Source: G963665005 sp963665005 (GTDB lineage: Bacteria > Bacillota > Clostridia > Christensenellales > SZUA-584). From it: a DNA stretch of 64,000 nt. Location: contig CAXXTQ010000001.1 of assembly GCA_963665005.2 (NCBI GenBank), positions 2,418,001 to 2,482,000 on the forward strand, written 5' to 3'. Shown here piece by piece: positions 46,753 through 56,177 of the stretch. A model generated the notes under the pieces. The model did no database searches. It worked only from the letters and a program-made list of their open reading frames with translations, and was not told where the DNA came from. How positions within the stretch are numbered: the stretch's first letter is position 1; the number at the start of each line of letters is the position of its first letter. Both the position numbers and the translations under genes were made by a program.

Positions 46753-48777
46753 TTATTTTTTTAGTTTTTTGTCATAGTCACCCATGACCTCTTTTAGAAT
46801 GTCTACCGTTTCAGCAGAATCTGAAAGTTCCTGTTTAAGGCGGCTTATTTCAGCTTCAAGCGCCAATACCTTTACAGATTCCAAACGTTCATTTATACGT
46901 TCAGCCGCTTTTTTGCTCGCTTCTTTGTTCTTTTCAATTTCTTCATGGCTGACGCCGTGCTTCGATGTTGAGTTAACTTCATCTTCAACATATTGCTCGT
47001 CAACATATTCATTGAATTTGCCGCGCTTGGTATAAGTCGTATGCAAAAGCTCATGCGAAATGTGGCTGTTAGGATGTTCAAGATATTTTTCATAAAGTTG
47101 AATAATCGAAGGATTCTCATGCGATTTACGCAGAACCTTGCCTTCGTCTTCGTTGTAAATACCTTTTAATCTCTTATTGCGAACATCAGGATCGTCAGAC
47201 CTTGGCTGCCCGCCGCCCATTATACAGCCGCCCGGGCATCCCATAACCTCTATGAAATGGTAAGGCGATGTGCCGCTTTCTATCTCATCCATAAGTATTT
47301 TAGCACCGCTGAGCCCGCTTGTTACAGCAACCTTTACAACTACGCCGTCAAGGAACTTATAATCAGGCAATGGGTTTTCTATCTTAAGTTCGGCAGTTTT
47401 AATCTGCTCGAGCCCTACTATAGGAGTTACGTGCAGTCCTTCGAAAGGCAGTTCGCGCCCTGTCACCAGTTCGTAAACGGTACGAAGAGCCGCTTCCATA
47501 ACGCCGCCCGTTACGCCGAAAATATCTGCGGCTCCCGTAGACATTCCAAGCGGATCATCAAACTTACTGTCCTCAAGAGAATTGAAATCTATTCCGGCTT
47601 CACGAACCATCTGACCGAGTTCTCTTGTTGTTAATACTGCGTCGACATTCGCGTTGCCGTCGTTTTTCATCTCTTTACGGTTTATCTCAAACTTTTTCGC
47701 CGTGCAGGGCATAACAGATACCACAAACATATCTTTTGGGTCCGCTTTTATCTGTTCTGCATAAAAAGATTTTACCAAAGAGCCGAGCATAGTGTGCGGC
47801 GATTTGCAGGTAGACACATGATCAAGCTTATCGGGATATGAATGTTCAATATATTTTATCCAGCCCGGGCTGCATGACGTTATCATAGGCAGCGTTGCTT
47901 CTCCGCCTGTAAGCGCGTTTTTAACACGGGTCAAGAACTCTGTGCCTTCTTCCATTATAGTTAAGTCGGCAGTAAAGTTTGTATCGAAAACATCGTCGAA
48001 CCCCAGCGTTCTGAGAGATGATGCAAGTTTGCCCGTTACCTGTGAACCGGGCTCTAATCCAAACTCTTCGCCGATAGCAACACGTATAGCCGGCGCAACT
48101 TGTACTACGCACCTTTTATTCTTGTCGCTGAGCACTTCCCATACTTTTCTCGTGCTGTCTGTTTCTTTAAGAGCACCAACCGGACAGACGACCGTACACT
48201 GTCCGCAGAAAACGCAGTCAGCCGTACCTATAGGCAGATCCATAGCAGTTCCGATAACCGTCTGAAAACCGCGGTTTTGTGCATTTAGCACGCCGGTGCC
48301 CTGAATCTCGTTACAAACTGTAACACAGCGCCGGCATAACACACATTTTGACATATTGCGTGTTATTGAAACGGATGAATCGAGATTAAACTCAGAATGT
48401 TCGCCGTCGAATCTTGTTTCTATAACACCCAAAGTCTTGCCGAGCTCCTGGAGCTCACAACTCTGGTTGCGTGTACAGCTAAGGCAGTCTTTGTCATGAT
48501 CGGATAACAGCAGTTCATACAGCACCCGCCTGGCTTTTCTTACCTTGTCTGTGTTTGTGTGTACAACCATGCCTTCAGTTACTTTCGTAAGGCATGATGC
48601 CTGAAGCGTTTTTGCTCCCTCAACTTCCACGACGCATATTCTGCAAGAACCAAATTTATGTATCTTGTCAACGTAGCAGAGGCTCGGTATTTTTATGCCT
48701 ATAGATTCCGCCGCTTTCATTATCGTATAATCATCGGGTACGGAAACTTTTTTGCCGTTAATAGTTAAATTAATCAT
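46753..48777 (-). CDS. hydA: [FeFe] hydrogenase catalytic subunit of NAD-linked (bifurcating-type) complex
   Basis: This 674-residue protein has an N-terminal 2Fe-2S domain (Cys34, 45, 48, 62), a His-ligand 4Fe-4S region, and a two-cluster ferredoxin domain (CVLCRRCVTVCNE, about 145; CVFCGQCTVVCPVGA, about 189). The H-cluster domain has TSCSPGW, MPCTAKKFE and EVMGCPGGCIMGGGQP. It makes or consumes H2. The last 90 residues form an unusual charged coiled-coil extension after the small-subunit-like region. It is encoded with NuoF- and NuoE-like subunits, which indicates an NADH-using, probably ferredoxin-coupled enzyme. Confidence 0.93.
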   Translation of the reverse strand: MINLTINGKKVSVPDDYTIMKAAESIGIKIPSLCYVDKIHKFGSCRICVVEVEGAKTLQASCLTKVTEGMVVHTNTDKVRKARRVLYELLLSDHDKDCLSCTRNQSCELQELGKTLGVIETRFDGEHSEFNLDSSVSITRNMSKCVLCRRCVTVCNEIQGTGVLNAQNRGFQTVIGTAMDLPIGTADCVFCGQCTVVCPVGALKETDSTRKVWEVLSDKNKRCVVQVAPAIRVAIGEEFGLEPGSQVTGKLASSLRTLGFDDVFDTNFTADLTIMEEGTEFLTRVKNALTGGEATLPMITSCSPGWIKYIEHSYPDKLDHVSTCKSPHTMLGSLVKSFYAEQIKADPKDMFVVSVMPCTAKKFEINRKEMKNDGNANVDAVLTTRELGQMVREAGIDFNSLEDSKFDDPLGMSTGAADIFGVTGGVMEAALRTVYELVTGRELPFEGLHVTPIVGLEQIKTAELKIENPLPDYKFLDGVVVKVAVTSGLSGAKILMDEIESGTSPYHFIEVMGCPGGCIMGGGQPRSDDPDVRNKRLKGIYNEDEGKVLRKSHENPSIIQLYEKYLEHPNSHISHELLHTTYTKRGKFNEYVDEQYVEDEVNSTSKHGVSHEEIEKNKEASKKAAERINERLESVKVLALEAEISRLKQELSDSAETVDILKEVMGDYDKKLKK

Positions 48778-48782
48778 TCACA

Positions 48783-51700
48783 CTACCTCCTTTCACAATG
48801 CAGACAGCGCATTGCTTCTGCCATCGCGTTCAATTTGTGATAGCCCTTCTTAACTTCTTCGAACGAACCTTTTCTTGATTTCGAATCCAGCATTTCAAGA
48901 GGGAACCTCTTATGTGTAATAACTTCGTCATCATCGGTAATCGCCGGAATATCTATCGGTTCGCCCTTATTGAGTTTGCCTTTGCCGCCGAGGAATTTGT
49001 CTATTGATACCGCAGCTTTTTTGCCGTCGGCAATCGCGCGGATAACTTCATCAGGCCCTCTGGCAACATCGCCTCCCGCGAATACACCTTCCATAGTAGT
49101 CATCTGCGTATCGCTGTCTGTGATAAACGTTCCCCATTTTGTAAGGCCTATTTCGTCTTTGCCAATGAACGGGAAGTCGGCATACTGGCTTATAGCCGGA
49201 ATAACCATATCGGTATCAACCGCAAAGTAGTTCTCTGTCATTACAGATTTTCTTCTGCCTGAAGCGTCAAACTCGCCAAGTTCCATTTTCGCGCATTCTA
49301 TTTTGTTTACACGGCCATCCGGCCCTTTGACAAAGCGTACCGGAGCGGTAAGGTCCATAATCTCTATGCCCTCTTCAACAGCTTCTCTTATCTCTTCTTC
49401 GTCTGCCGGCATATCGCCTAAAGTTCTTCTGTACATAATCGTAACTTTTTTGGCTCCCTTGCGAAGGACTGTGCGTGCTGAATCTATGGCAGTATTTCCG
49501 CCGCCGATAACAACGACATTGTCTCCTTTTTCGGTGAGCGTTCCCGTGTTTGCTTTTTTAAGGAACTTGATGCCGTGCAGTACTCCCGGAAGGTTCTCGC
49601 CCGGAATATTGATTTTCTGCGGAAGCTGTGTTCCTGTAGCAATATATATAGAATCGTATTTGCTCTGCAAATCTTTGAACTGTATATCTTTGCCTATCGT
49701 TGTATTAAGATGTATTTTTACGCCAAGCTGTTCGATAAGTTTGATTTCTTTTGCCAAAACGTCTTTGGGAAGCCTGTATTCGGGAATACCGTATACCAAA
49801 ACTCCGCCGGCCGTATCGTGCTCTTCGAATACATCTACTTCATAGCCTATACGGACAAGATAATACGCGCATGTCAGCCCCGAAGCTCCGCCGCCTATTA
49901 TCGCGACTCTCTTTCCGTTTTTCGGGAATACCATGTCTCTTGAAAAAGATTTCTCGTGTTCCATAGCATAGTCTGCAACAAAACGCTTCAAATCGCAAAT
50001 GGCAATCGCTTCGTCGACTCCGGCTCTGCGGCATTTAGATTCGCACGGCCTCGTGCATATTCTTCCGCATACTGCCGGGAAAGGGTTCTCCTGGCGTATA
50101 AGATCGTAAGCGTCAACAAACCTGCCCGCTGCTATTAGCGACATGTATCCCGGAACATTTACGTTTGCCGGGCATGTGTTTTCGCACGGGGATATAAATA
50201 AGTCTGCACAAACTCCCGCGCGGCAATATTTGTCTCTTATATGCTCTTCGTATTCTTCGCGGAAATATTTTATAGTACTGAGCACGGGGTTTGGAGCTGT
50301 TTGCCCAAGCCCGCACATCGCTGTCTGCTGTATAGTTTCGCCGAGTTCTTCCAAAAGCTCTATGTCACCCTCTTTGCCCTCGCCTCTTGTTATACGTTCT
50401 AATATTTCAAGCATACGCTTTGTGCCTATGCGGCAGGCGGTACATTTTCCGCAAGACTCGTCTACTATAAAGTCCATGAAGAAGCGCGCGGTGTCTACCA
50501 TACACGTATCTTCATTCATTATAACAAGCCCGCCCGAGCCCATTATAGCTCCGAGTTTCTTTAAGCTTTCGTAGTCTGTTGCAACGTTTAGGTTATCGGT
50601 GGTTATACATCCGCCCGACGGGCCGCCTATCTGCGCCGATTTGAATTTTTTCTTGCCGGGCGTTCCGCCGCCTATCTCGAAGATGATGTCACCAAGAGGT
50701 ATTCCTATAGGCACTTCTACGATACCTGTGTTAACAACATCGCCTGCAAGCGCGAATACTTTTGTTCCTTTGCTTTCCTTTGTGCCGAACTGAGTATACC
50801 ATTCTCCGCCCTTTTCAATAATAACTGGAACGCTAGCATAAGTTTCTACATTATTTATAATAGTCGGCTTTTCGAAAAGGCCTCTTTGGAACGGGAACGG
50901 CGGTTTTTGTTTCGGCTCTCCGCGTTCGCCCTCTATAGATGCCATAAGCGCTGTTTCTTCTCCGCAGACAAACGCGCCCGCGCCGATTCGAATTTCGATA
51001 TCGAAGCTAACGCCGCTGTCAAATATATTGTCGCCTATAAGCCCGTAATTTCTTGCGTCTTCGAGCGCCGCTGTCATTCTCTCTACAGCAATAGGATACT
51101 CTGCGCGTACATATATATAACCCATCTTCGCGCCGATGGCGTATCCGCCTATGATCATGCCTTCAATAACTGCATGCGGGTCGCCTTCTATTATGCTTCT
51201 GTCCATGAACGCGCCCGGGTCTCCCTCGTCCGCGTTGCATACAAGGTATTTTTCATCGCTCTGCTGTTTTAAGCCGGCTTCCCATTTTATACCCGTTGGG
51301 AAACCTGCGCCTCCGCGCCCCTTTAAACCGGATGCCTTGACTTGCTCAACAACCTGTTGGCTCGTCATATTCTTTATAGCTTTGTTTGCCGCAAAATAAC
51401 CGCCGCTTGCTATATACGCCTCAATGCTGCCGTATTCTATAGAACCGCAATTTCTAAGCGCTATCTTCACCTGATTTTTGAAGAAGTCTATATCGTCGAT
51501 TTTAGGAACATTCTTATTAAGAGATTGATCAAAGAATGTGTATTCTTCTATGACCTCGCCTTTGCCTACATGCGCATTGATGATTTCTCTTGCCTTTTTC
51601 TCTGTTAACTCTGTATAGAATATCCTCTCAGGCAATATAAGCATTACCGGCCCGACAGCGCAAGTACCCATACAACCGGTTTCGTATACGCTTACCTCGT

Positions 51701-51881
51701 CCTGAAGCCCCATATTCTTGATTTCGTCAATTACGGTATCGCGAATAAGGCCGCAGTTTGATGATACACATCCGGCACCGGCGCAAACATAAATACGATT
51801 TTTGTATTTGGATTGCTGATCATTATAATTCTTTTTGATCTCTTCTAATTGTTGAATCATCTGAATTTTTTCTGCTTTCAT
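48783..51881 (-). CDS. hydB: hydrogenase NuoF-like subunit fused to a GltD-like FAD/NAD(P) oxidoreductase
   Basis: This 1032-residue protein has an N-terminal thioredoxin-like 2Fe-2S domain (CAGAGCVSSNCG), then the NuoF flavoprotein (GRGGAGFPTGIKWEAG, NADEGDPGAFMDRSIIEGDPH, FMN/NADH site) with the 4Fe-4S motif SCGKCTACRIGTKRML. From about residue 570 a glutamate-synthase small-subunit-like part follows (CENTCPANVNVPGYM, CGRICTRPCESKC, FAD site IIGGGASGLTCAYYL, NAD(P) site VVIGGGNTAIDSARTVLRKG), ending MRCLHC. The usual C-terminal two-cluster ferredoxin part of HydB is absent. The fusion could give access to NADPH or a second flavin. Confidence 0.9.
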   Translation of the reverse strand: MKAEKIQMIQQLEEIKKNYNDQQSKYKNRIYVCAGAGCVSSNCGLIRDTVIDEIKNMGLQDEVSVYETGCMGTCAVGPVMLILPERIFYTELTEKKAREIINAHVGKGEVIEEYTFFDQSLNKNVPKIDDIDFFKNQVKIALRNCGSIEYGSIEAYIASGGYFAANKAIKNMTSQQVVEQVKASGLKGRGGAGFPTGIKWEAGLKQQSDEKYLVCNADEGDPGAFMDRSIIEGDPHAVIEGMIIGGYAIGAKMGYIYVRAEYPIAVERMTAALEDARNYGLIGDNIFDSGVSFDIEIRIGAGAFVCGEETALMASIEGERGEPKQKPPFPFQRGLFEKPTIINNVETYASVPVIIEKGGEWYTQFGTKESKGTKVFALAGDVVNTGIVEVPIGIPLGDIIFEIGGGTPGKKKFKSAQIGGPSGGCITTDNLNVATDYESLKKLGAIMGSGGLVIMNEDTCMVDTARFFMDFIVDESCGKCTACRIGTKRMLEILERITRGEGKEGDIELLEELGETIQQTAMCGLGQTAPNPVLSTIKYFREEYEEHIRDKYCRAGVCADLFISPCENTCPANVNVPGYMSLIAAGRFVDAYDLIRQENPFPAVCGRICTRPCESKCRRAGVDEAIAICDLKRFVADYAMEHEKSFSRDMVFPKNGKRVAIIGGGASGLTCAYYLVRIGYEVDVFEEHDTAGGVLVYGIPEYRLPKDVLAKEIKLIEQLGVKIHLNTTIGKDIQFKDLQSKYDSIYIATGTQLPQKINIPGENLPGVLHGIKFLKKANTGTLTEKGDNVVVIGGGNTAIDSARTVLRKGAKKVTIMYRRTLGDMPADEEEIREAVEEGIEIMDLTAPVRFVKGPDGRVNKIECAKMELGEFDASGRRKSVMTENYFAVDTDMVIPAISQYADFPFIGKDEIGLTKWGTFITDSDTQMTTMEGVFAGGDVARGPDEVIRAIADGKKAAVSIDKFLGGKGKLNKGEPIDIPAITDDDEVITHKRFPLEMLDSKSRKGSFEEVKKGYHKLNAMAEAMRCLHCERR

Positions 51882-51894
51882 AATTTTCGCCCCC

Positions 51895-52395
51895 CTATTC
51901 GTACTTGCTGAGAATCGCGTTTAGTTTGTTTACATTTACCTGTTTATAAACTACGTCGTCAATCATCATGGCAGGCGCAAGTCCGCACGCACCTATACAG
52001 CGCGCAACTTCGAACGTAAACTTTCCGTCTTCTGTTGTTTCACCTATATCTATTCCAAGCTTGTCTTTTAATCCCTCGACAATTTTCTTACCGCCTCTTA
52101 CGTAGCATGCCGTACCAAGGCAAACACGTATCGTATGCCTGCCCCTTGGTTTTGTCGAAAAGAAAGAATAAAAAGTGACTACACCAGATACTTCTGACAA
52201 TGGTTTTTCCATCTGCTTTGCGATAAATGTCTGCAAATCAAGCGGTAAATATCCGTTGATCTCCTGAGCAAGATGAAGTATTTGTATAAGACTTCCTTCC
52301 TTGTCTTTGTAAAGATCAATAATATTCGCTATTTCCGAATACTTTTCTTCATCGCATCCGTTGCAAGGGTTTTCTTCAGTTACCTTTATACTCAT
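51895..52395 (-). CDS. hydC: hydrogenase NuoE-like subunit
   Basis: This 166-residue thioredoxin-fold 2Fe-2S protein has ligands in RVCLGTACYVRGG and VARCIGACGLAP. An additional N-terminal CNGCDEEKY is less usual. It passes electrons within the HydABC complex. It is the first gene of the operon hydC-hydB-hydA, 13 bp before hydB, and is preceded by two tandem Rex-like sites. Confidence 0.9.
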   Translation of the reverse strand: MSIKVTEENPCNGCDEEKYSEIANIIDLYKDKEGSLIQILHLAQEINGYLPLDLQTFIAKQMEKPLSEVSGVVTFYSFFSTKPRGRHTIRVCLGTACYVRGGKKIVEGLKDKLGIDIGETTEDGKFTFEVARCIGACGLAPAMMIDDVVYKQVNVNKLNAILSKYE

Positions 52396-52442
52396 ATTGA
52401 ACCTCCAAGCTTTAAATATTAATGGCCTACTCTCGATAAATA

Positions 52443-52490
52443 TTGTGTATATTTTATCAAACTATACTTTGTGTATATTTTATCAAACTA
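52443..52490 (-). promoter_or_regulatory. two tandem Rex-like operator sites upstream of hydC
   Basis: The 22-bp sequence beginning TTGTGTATATTTTATCAA occurs twice (52443-52464 and 52469-52490), spaced 26 bp start to start. Read on the minus strand each is TTGATAAAATATACACAA, close to the Rex consensus TTGTTAA-N4-TTAACAA (about 11 of 14 positions). Rex represses NADH-reoxidation genes and releases at high NADH, which fits this hydrogenase. Each copy also contains a TTGATA that could be a -35 element. Confidence 0.55.
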
Positions 52491-52627
52491 ATGTGATGGA
52501 AATATGATAGAATGTATATATTTCATGAATTTTTGATATTAATCAATGGAGATTTTTTACTAATTTGTTCTCTCTATCACATTTTCATAATAATTCCCCT
52601 TTATTTTGCGTATTTTAAGCTATTTTC

Positions 52628-52682
52628 TTGATTTTTAAGTATATTTACTGTAATATAATTCACATATGTATCACATTGTGAA
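52628..52682 (+). promoter_or_regulatory. promoter of the response regulator gene with inverted repeat
   Basis: TTGATT (52628-52633) and TAATAT (52651-52656) are separated by 17 bp. Directly downstream TTCACA (52659-52664) and TGTGAA (52677-52682) form an inverted repeat over the probable transcription start, a candidate binding site for autoregulation. Confidence 0.5.
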
Positions 52683-52715
52683 AATCAAAACAAATCTGGA
52701 CTCGGAGTAAAGAAT

Positions 52716-53393
52716 ATGCAAGACGCACGAATTTTGCTTGTTGACAAAAGCGTAAAGGTCAGAAAATTGATCGAAATGCACTTATCTGCTGAGGGTTTTA
52801 TAACAGATGTGGCGTACGACGGTATATCTATTTTAAAGCTTATACGCCGCAACGATTACAATATAATAATTATGGATACTGCTCTTGAAGACCTTGACGC
52901 ATGGCACGTATGCCGTCAAATACGCAAGAACACGCCCACCCCCATCATTATTCTCTCCTGGCAGATCAGCGAGGAAGAGAAACTTTCTTTTTTTGAAGCT
53001 GGAATAGAAGATTATATGCAAAAGCCTATATCGTACAAAGAACTCATAGCCAGAATTCACGTTATTCTCAGGCGGTGCGCATACAGCAGCGATTTTTCTC
53101 CGCGCCATATTATTTTTGACGGTCTTTGTATTGACGTAGTTTCGCGAACTGTATACGTAGACGGCAAAATGGTCATACTTACCCCACGAGAATACAGCCT
53201 GCTATTATATTTAGCAAACAATCCCCAAAAGGCAGTCTCGAGAGAGACAATACTTAATAATGTATGGGGAGAAGATTTTTTCGGTACAGACCGTACCGTA
53301 GATACTCATATAAAAACTCTTCGCGAACACATAAAGCCTTATAATGAATTTATTGGTACTGTCTGGGGCTTTGGTTATATTTTCAAACCATAA
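52716..53393 (+). CDS. OmpR/PhoB-family response regulator, orphan
   Basis: This 225-residue protein has an N-terminal receiver (phosphoacceptor Asp in IIIMDTALEDLD, Lys in YMQKPIS) and a C-terminal winged helix (LTPREYSLLLYLANNPQKAVSRETILNNVWG ... RTVDTHIKTLREHI ... VWGFGYIFKP). The acidic pocket near the N-terminus has only one Asp (LLVDKSVKV). No histidine kinase gene is adjacent. The serpin gene follows 84 bp later in the same direction, so it may be a target. Confidence 0.88.
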   Translation: MQDARILLVDKSVKVRKLIEMHLSAEGFITDVAYDGISILKLIRRNDYNIIIMDTALEDLDAWHVCRQIRKNTPTPIIILSWQISEEEKLSFFEAGIEDYMQKPISYKELIARIHVILRRCAYSSDFSPRHIIFDGLCIDVVSRTVYVDGKMVILTPREYSLLLYLANNPQKAVSRETILNNVWGEDFFGTDRTVDTHIKTLREHIKPYNEFIGTVWGFGYIFKP

Positions 53394-53477
53394 TATTAAC
53401 TTCTGCAATTTTTTTCTTGAATATGGAACAATTTCATATATCGCCTCGTCTATAAATAGAAATAAAAGGAGGAATAT

Positions 53478-54740
53478 ATGAAAAAAATAGTTTTTTTAGC
53501 AACGGCTTTTGTTATGATGTTTGCTTTGCCTGCAGGCTGTACTTCGGCAAATCTTGTCAGCATAGCTTATCCTCAAAGCGCTGCGTTTGATGATTATGAG
53601 ACACAGAGTAAAATCAGAGAAGATAACGCTGTTGATGAGAGCATAATCAGCAGTATCAATGAGTTTTCGTCTAAGAGCGCATCAATGATTTTAGGCAATG
53701 AGCAAAGGAACAGCTGCTATTCTCCGCTGAGCTTATATATGGCGCTGGCGATGCTGTCTACCGGCGCAGCAGGAGAAACTCAGAATGAGCTGCTTACTCT
53801 ATTAAAGCAGGACGATACTGCATACCTCTCGGAGCAAATGGGAAAGCTATATCGGCTTATGTATAAAAACAATGATATTTCAACATTCTTTATGACAAAT
53901 TCGCTTTGGATGAATGATGATTTTGAAATAAAAAAGACGTTTGTGGACAATGCAATGAAAAACTTCTACACAGCGGCAAACACTCTCGATTTTAATGACA
54001 CAAAGGCAGAAGAAACAATAAGCAGTTGGATAAATGATAATACAAACAAACTTTTAAAGCCCGAGATAAACATTGATCCTCTGGATTTGCTGTATATAGT
54101 AAATACGGCATATTTAAAGGACGAATGGCAGGATAATTTTGAAGAAGACGCTACATCAAAAGATACGTTTACTCTTTCTGACGGAACCAAGGTAAATGCA
54201 GAGTTCATGCACGGAACATTTGATTCTAGTATTATAAAAGGCGACGGGTTTACGGCGGTGAGCCTGCCCTTAAAAAACGCCGGCAGTATGATGTTTGTTT
54301 TACCCAATGAGGAAACAAGCGTAAATTCGCTTTTAAGCACGCCTGAATATATAGCAGGTATGCTAAGGCCTAAGAACGTTGAGCATGGCAGCGTTAATTT
54401 AAGCCTGCCGAAATTCAGTTATGACAGCGAATTTAATTTGATACAAAGTCTGAAAGACATGGGTGTAACAAAGGCTTTCGATGCACAGGAAGCTGATTTA
54501 ACAGGCATTATTGATATGGATTTGAGTGCATTTGTCAGCGCTGTTAAACAGGGTACTAATATAACTGTAAACGAGAACGGACTTGAAGCTGCGGCTTATA
54601 CGTATATTGCTGTTAGCCTAGAATGTGCACCTATGGAGACGCAAACTCTGGAGCTTGATTTTGACAGACCGTTTATATTCATAACCCTGAGCGAAAACGT
54701 ACCCGTGTTTATAGGAATGATTCAAAATCCTGCAAATTAG
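53478..54740 (+). CDS. serpin, lipoprotein-type serine protease inhibitor
   Basis: This 420-residue protein has a lipoprotein signal (MKKIVFLATAFVMMFALPAG then Cys21). The serpin fold is clear: NSCYSPLSLYMALAMLSTGAAGETQ, FMTNSLWMNDDF, VNTAYLKDEWQDNF, FTAVSLPLKNAGSMMFVLP, SVNLSLPKFSYDSEFNL and a C-terminal DFDRPFIFITLSENVPVFIGM. The hinge of the reactive loop is ENGLEAAAYTY (Leu instead of Thr/Ser at P14). By standard P17-P1 length the scissile bond is near Glu-Cys in VSLECAPM. It probably protects the cell surface from host or microbial proteases. Confidence 0.9.
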   Translation: MKKIVFLATAFVMMFALPAGCTSANLVSIAYPQSAAFDDYETQSKIREDNAVDESIISSINEFSSKSASMILGNEQRNSCYSPLSLYMALAMLSTGAAGETQNELLTLLKQDDTAYLSEQMGKLYRLMYKNNDISTFFMTNSLWMNDDFEIKKTFVDNAMKNFYTAANTLDFNDTKAEETISSWINDNTNKLLKPEINIDPLDLLYIVNTAYLKDEWQDNFEEDATSKDTFTLSDGTKVNAEFMHGTFDSSIIKGDGFTAVSLPLKNAGSMMFVLPNEETSVNSLLSTPEYIAGMLRPKNVEHGSVNLSLPKFSYDSEFNLIQSLKDMGVTKAFDAQEADLTGIIDMDLSAFVSAVKQGTNITVNENGLEAAAYTYIAVSLECAPMETQTLELDFDRPFIFITLSENVPVFIGMIQNPAN

Positions 54741-54778
54741 CCATACGCTTGTAATTGCAGAATCCTTTTGTATATAAA

Positions 54779-54807
54779 AAAGCCTCCGTTTTTAAAACGA
54801 AGGCTTT
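54779..54807. terminator. bidirectional terminator between serpin and gdhA
   Basis: AAAGCCT (54779-54785) and AGGCTTT (54801-54807) pair with further CG pairs inside, and U-tracts occur on both sides. It serves the two convergent genes. Confidence 0.8.
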
Positions 54808-54821
54808 AAATTTTTTGTTTT

Positions 54822-56177
54822 TTATACTATTCCCTGCTCCATCATTGCTTCGGCAACTTTTTTAAAGCCGGCAATATTCGCACCGAACACATAGTTTCCC
54901 GAATGCCCGTATTCTTTTGCGGCAACATCCGATTCGCGGAAGATGTTTATCATTATCTTTTTAAGCTTAGCGTCAACTTCCTCAAACGTCCAGGCAAAGC
55001 GCTGGCTGTTTTGGCTCATCTCGAGCGCAGAAGTCGCGACACCGCCCGCGTTTGCTGCTTTTCCAGGTCCGAACAGCACGCCGTTTTCTATAAAAAAGTT
55101 TGTCGCTTCTATCGTAGTAGGCATATTGGCGCCTTCGCCGACCGCAACACAACCATTCTTAACAAGAAGTTTTGCGCTATCCTCGTCGATTTCGTTTTGC
55201 GTTGCGCTCGGAAGCGCTACATCGCAGGCAATGCTCCATATACCAAAACAACCTTGTGTATATTTTGCTTTGGAGTGAGTCTTTACATATTCGCTTATGC
55301 GCCTGCGTTCAACTTCTTTTAGCTGTTTTATAGTGTCGAGATTGATTCCCTCTTCGTCATAGACATAGCCACCCGAGTCACTCATAGCAACGACTTTTGC
55401 GCCAAGCTGTGTAGCTTTTTCATGAGCGTATATAGCCACATTGCCCGAGCCCGAGATAACGACACGTTTACCTTCGAAAGTGCCTTTTCCGTTCTCTCTC
55501 ATCATCTCGTCAACAAAATACACAAGCCCGTACCCTGTCGCTTCTTTTCTTGCAAGGCTGCCGCCGTATGCCAGCCCTTTGCCTGTCAAAACGCCCGAAT
55601 AAAGAGATGTCAGCCGTTTATATTGCCCGTATAAAAAGCCTATCTCGCGCCCGCCTACGCCTATATCGCCCGCGGGAACGTCAACGTCCGCGCCGATATG
55701 CTTATAAAGCTCTGTCATAAAGCTCTGGCAAAAACGCATAACCTCATTATCCGATTTCCCTTTTGGATCAAAATCGCTGCCGCCTTTACCGCCGCCTATG
55801 GCAAGGCCTGTAAGTGAATTTTTCAAAATCTGCTCAAAACCTAAAAATTTGATGATACCTAGATTAACTGATGGATGGAAGCGCAAACCGCCTTTGTATG
55901 GCCCTATCGCGCTGTTGAATTGGACTCTGAAACCTCTGTTTACCTGAACTTCGCCTTTGTCATCTACCCATGGGACTCGGAATATTACCACACGCTCCGG
56001 TTCTATGAATCTGCTTAGAAGATTAGCATCTACATACTCCGGATGCCTGTCGAACACCAATTCTAACGATTCTAAGATTTCTGTTGCCGCCTGGTGGAAC
56101 TCTGTTTCCCCCGGGTTTTTAGCTATAAGCTTTTTCAAGGTACCTGAAACATACTGTGAAGCTGACGTCATTGTCAA
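54822..56177 (-). CDS. gdhA: glutamate dehydrogenase, hexameric type I
   Basis: This 451-residue protein has the family motifs RVQFNSAIGPYKGGLRFHPSVN, GGGKGGSDFDPKGKSDNE (catalytic Lys region), DVDVPAGDIGVGGREIGFLYGQYKR and the nucleotide-binding VISGSGNVAIYAHEKA. It converts 2-oxoglutarate and ammonia to glutamate. Length and motifs fit the 450-residue class that is often NADP-specific in bacteria. It is a single-gene unit with its own terminator. The 287 bp upstream (56178-56464) holds only the terminator of the next gene and promoter DNA. Confidence 0.95.
   Translation of the reverse strand: MTMTSASQYVSGTLKKLIAKNPGETEFHQAATEILESLELVFDRHPEYVDANLLSRFIEPERVVIFRVPWVDDKGEVQVNRGFRVQFNSAIGPYKGGLRFHPSVNLGIIKFLGFEQILKNSLTGLAIGGGKGGSDFDPKGKSDNEVMRFCQSFMTELYKHIGADVDVPAGDIGVGGREIGFLYGQYKRLTSLYSGVLTGKGLAYGGSLARKEATGYGLVYFVDEMMRENGKGTFEGKRVVISGSGNVAIYAHEKATQLGAKVVAMSDSGGYVYDEEGINLDTIKQLKEVERRRISEYVKTHSKAKYTQGCFGIWSIACDVALPSATQNEIDEDSAKLLVKNGCVAVGEGANMPTTIEATNFFIENGVLFGPGKAANAGGVATSALEMSQNSQRFAWTFEEVDAKLKKIMINIFRESDVAAKEYGHSGNYVFGANIAGFKKVAEAMMEQGIV

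Noticed and set aside
52500..52627. A small gene between hydC and the response regulator
   Set aside because: Only AT-rich regulatory DNA is present; no frame has a plausible start and codon use.
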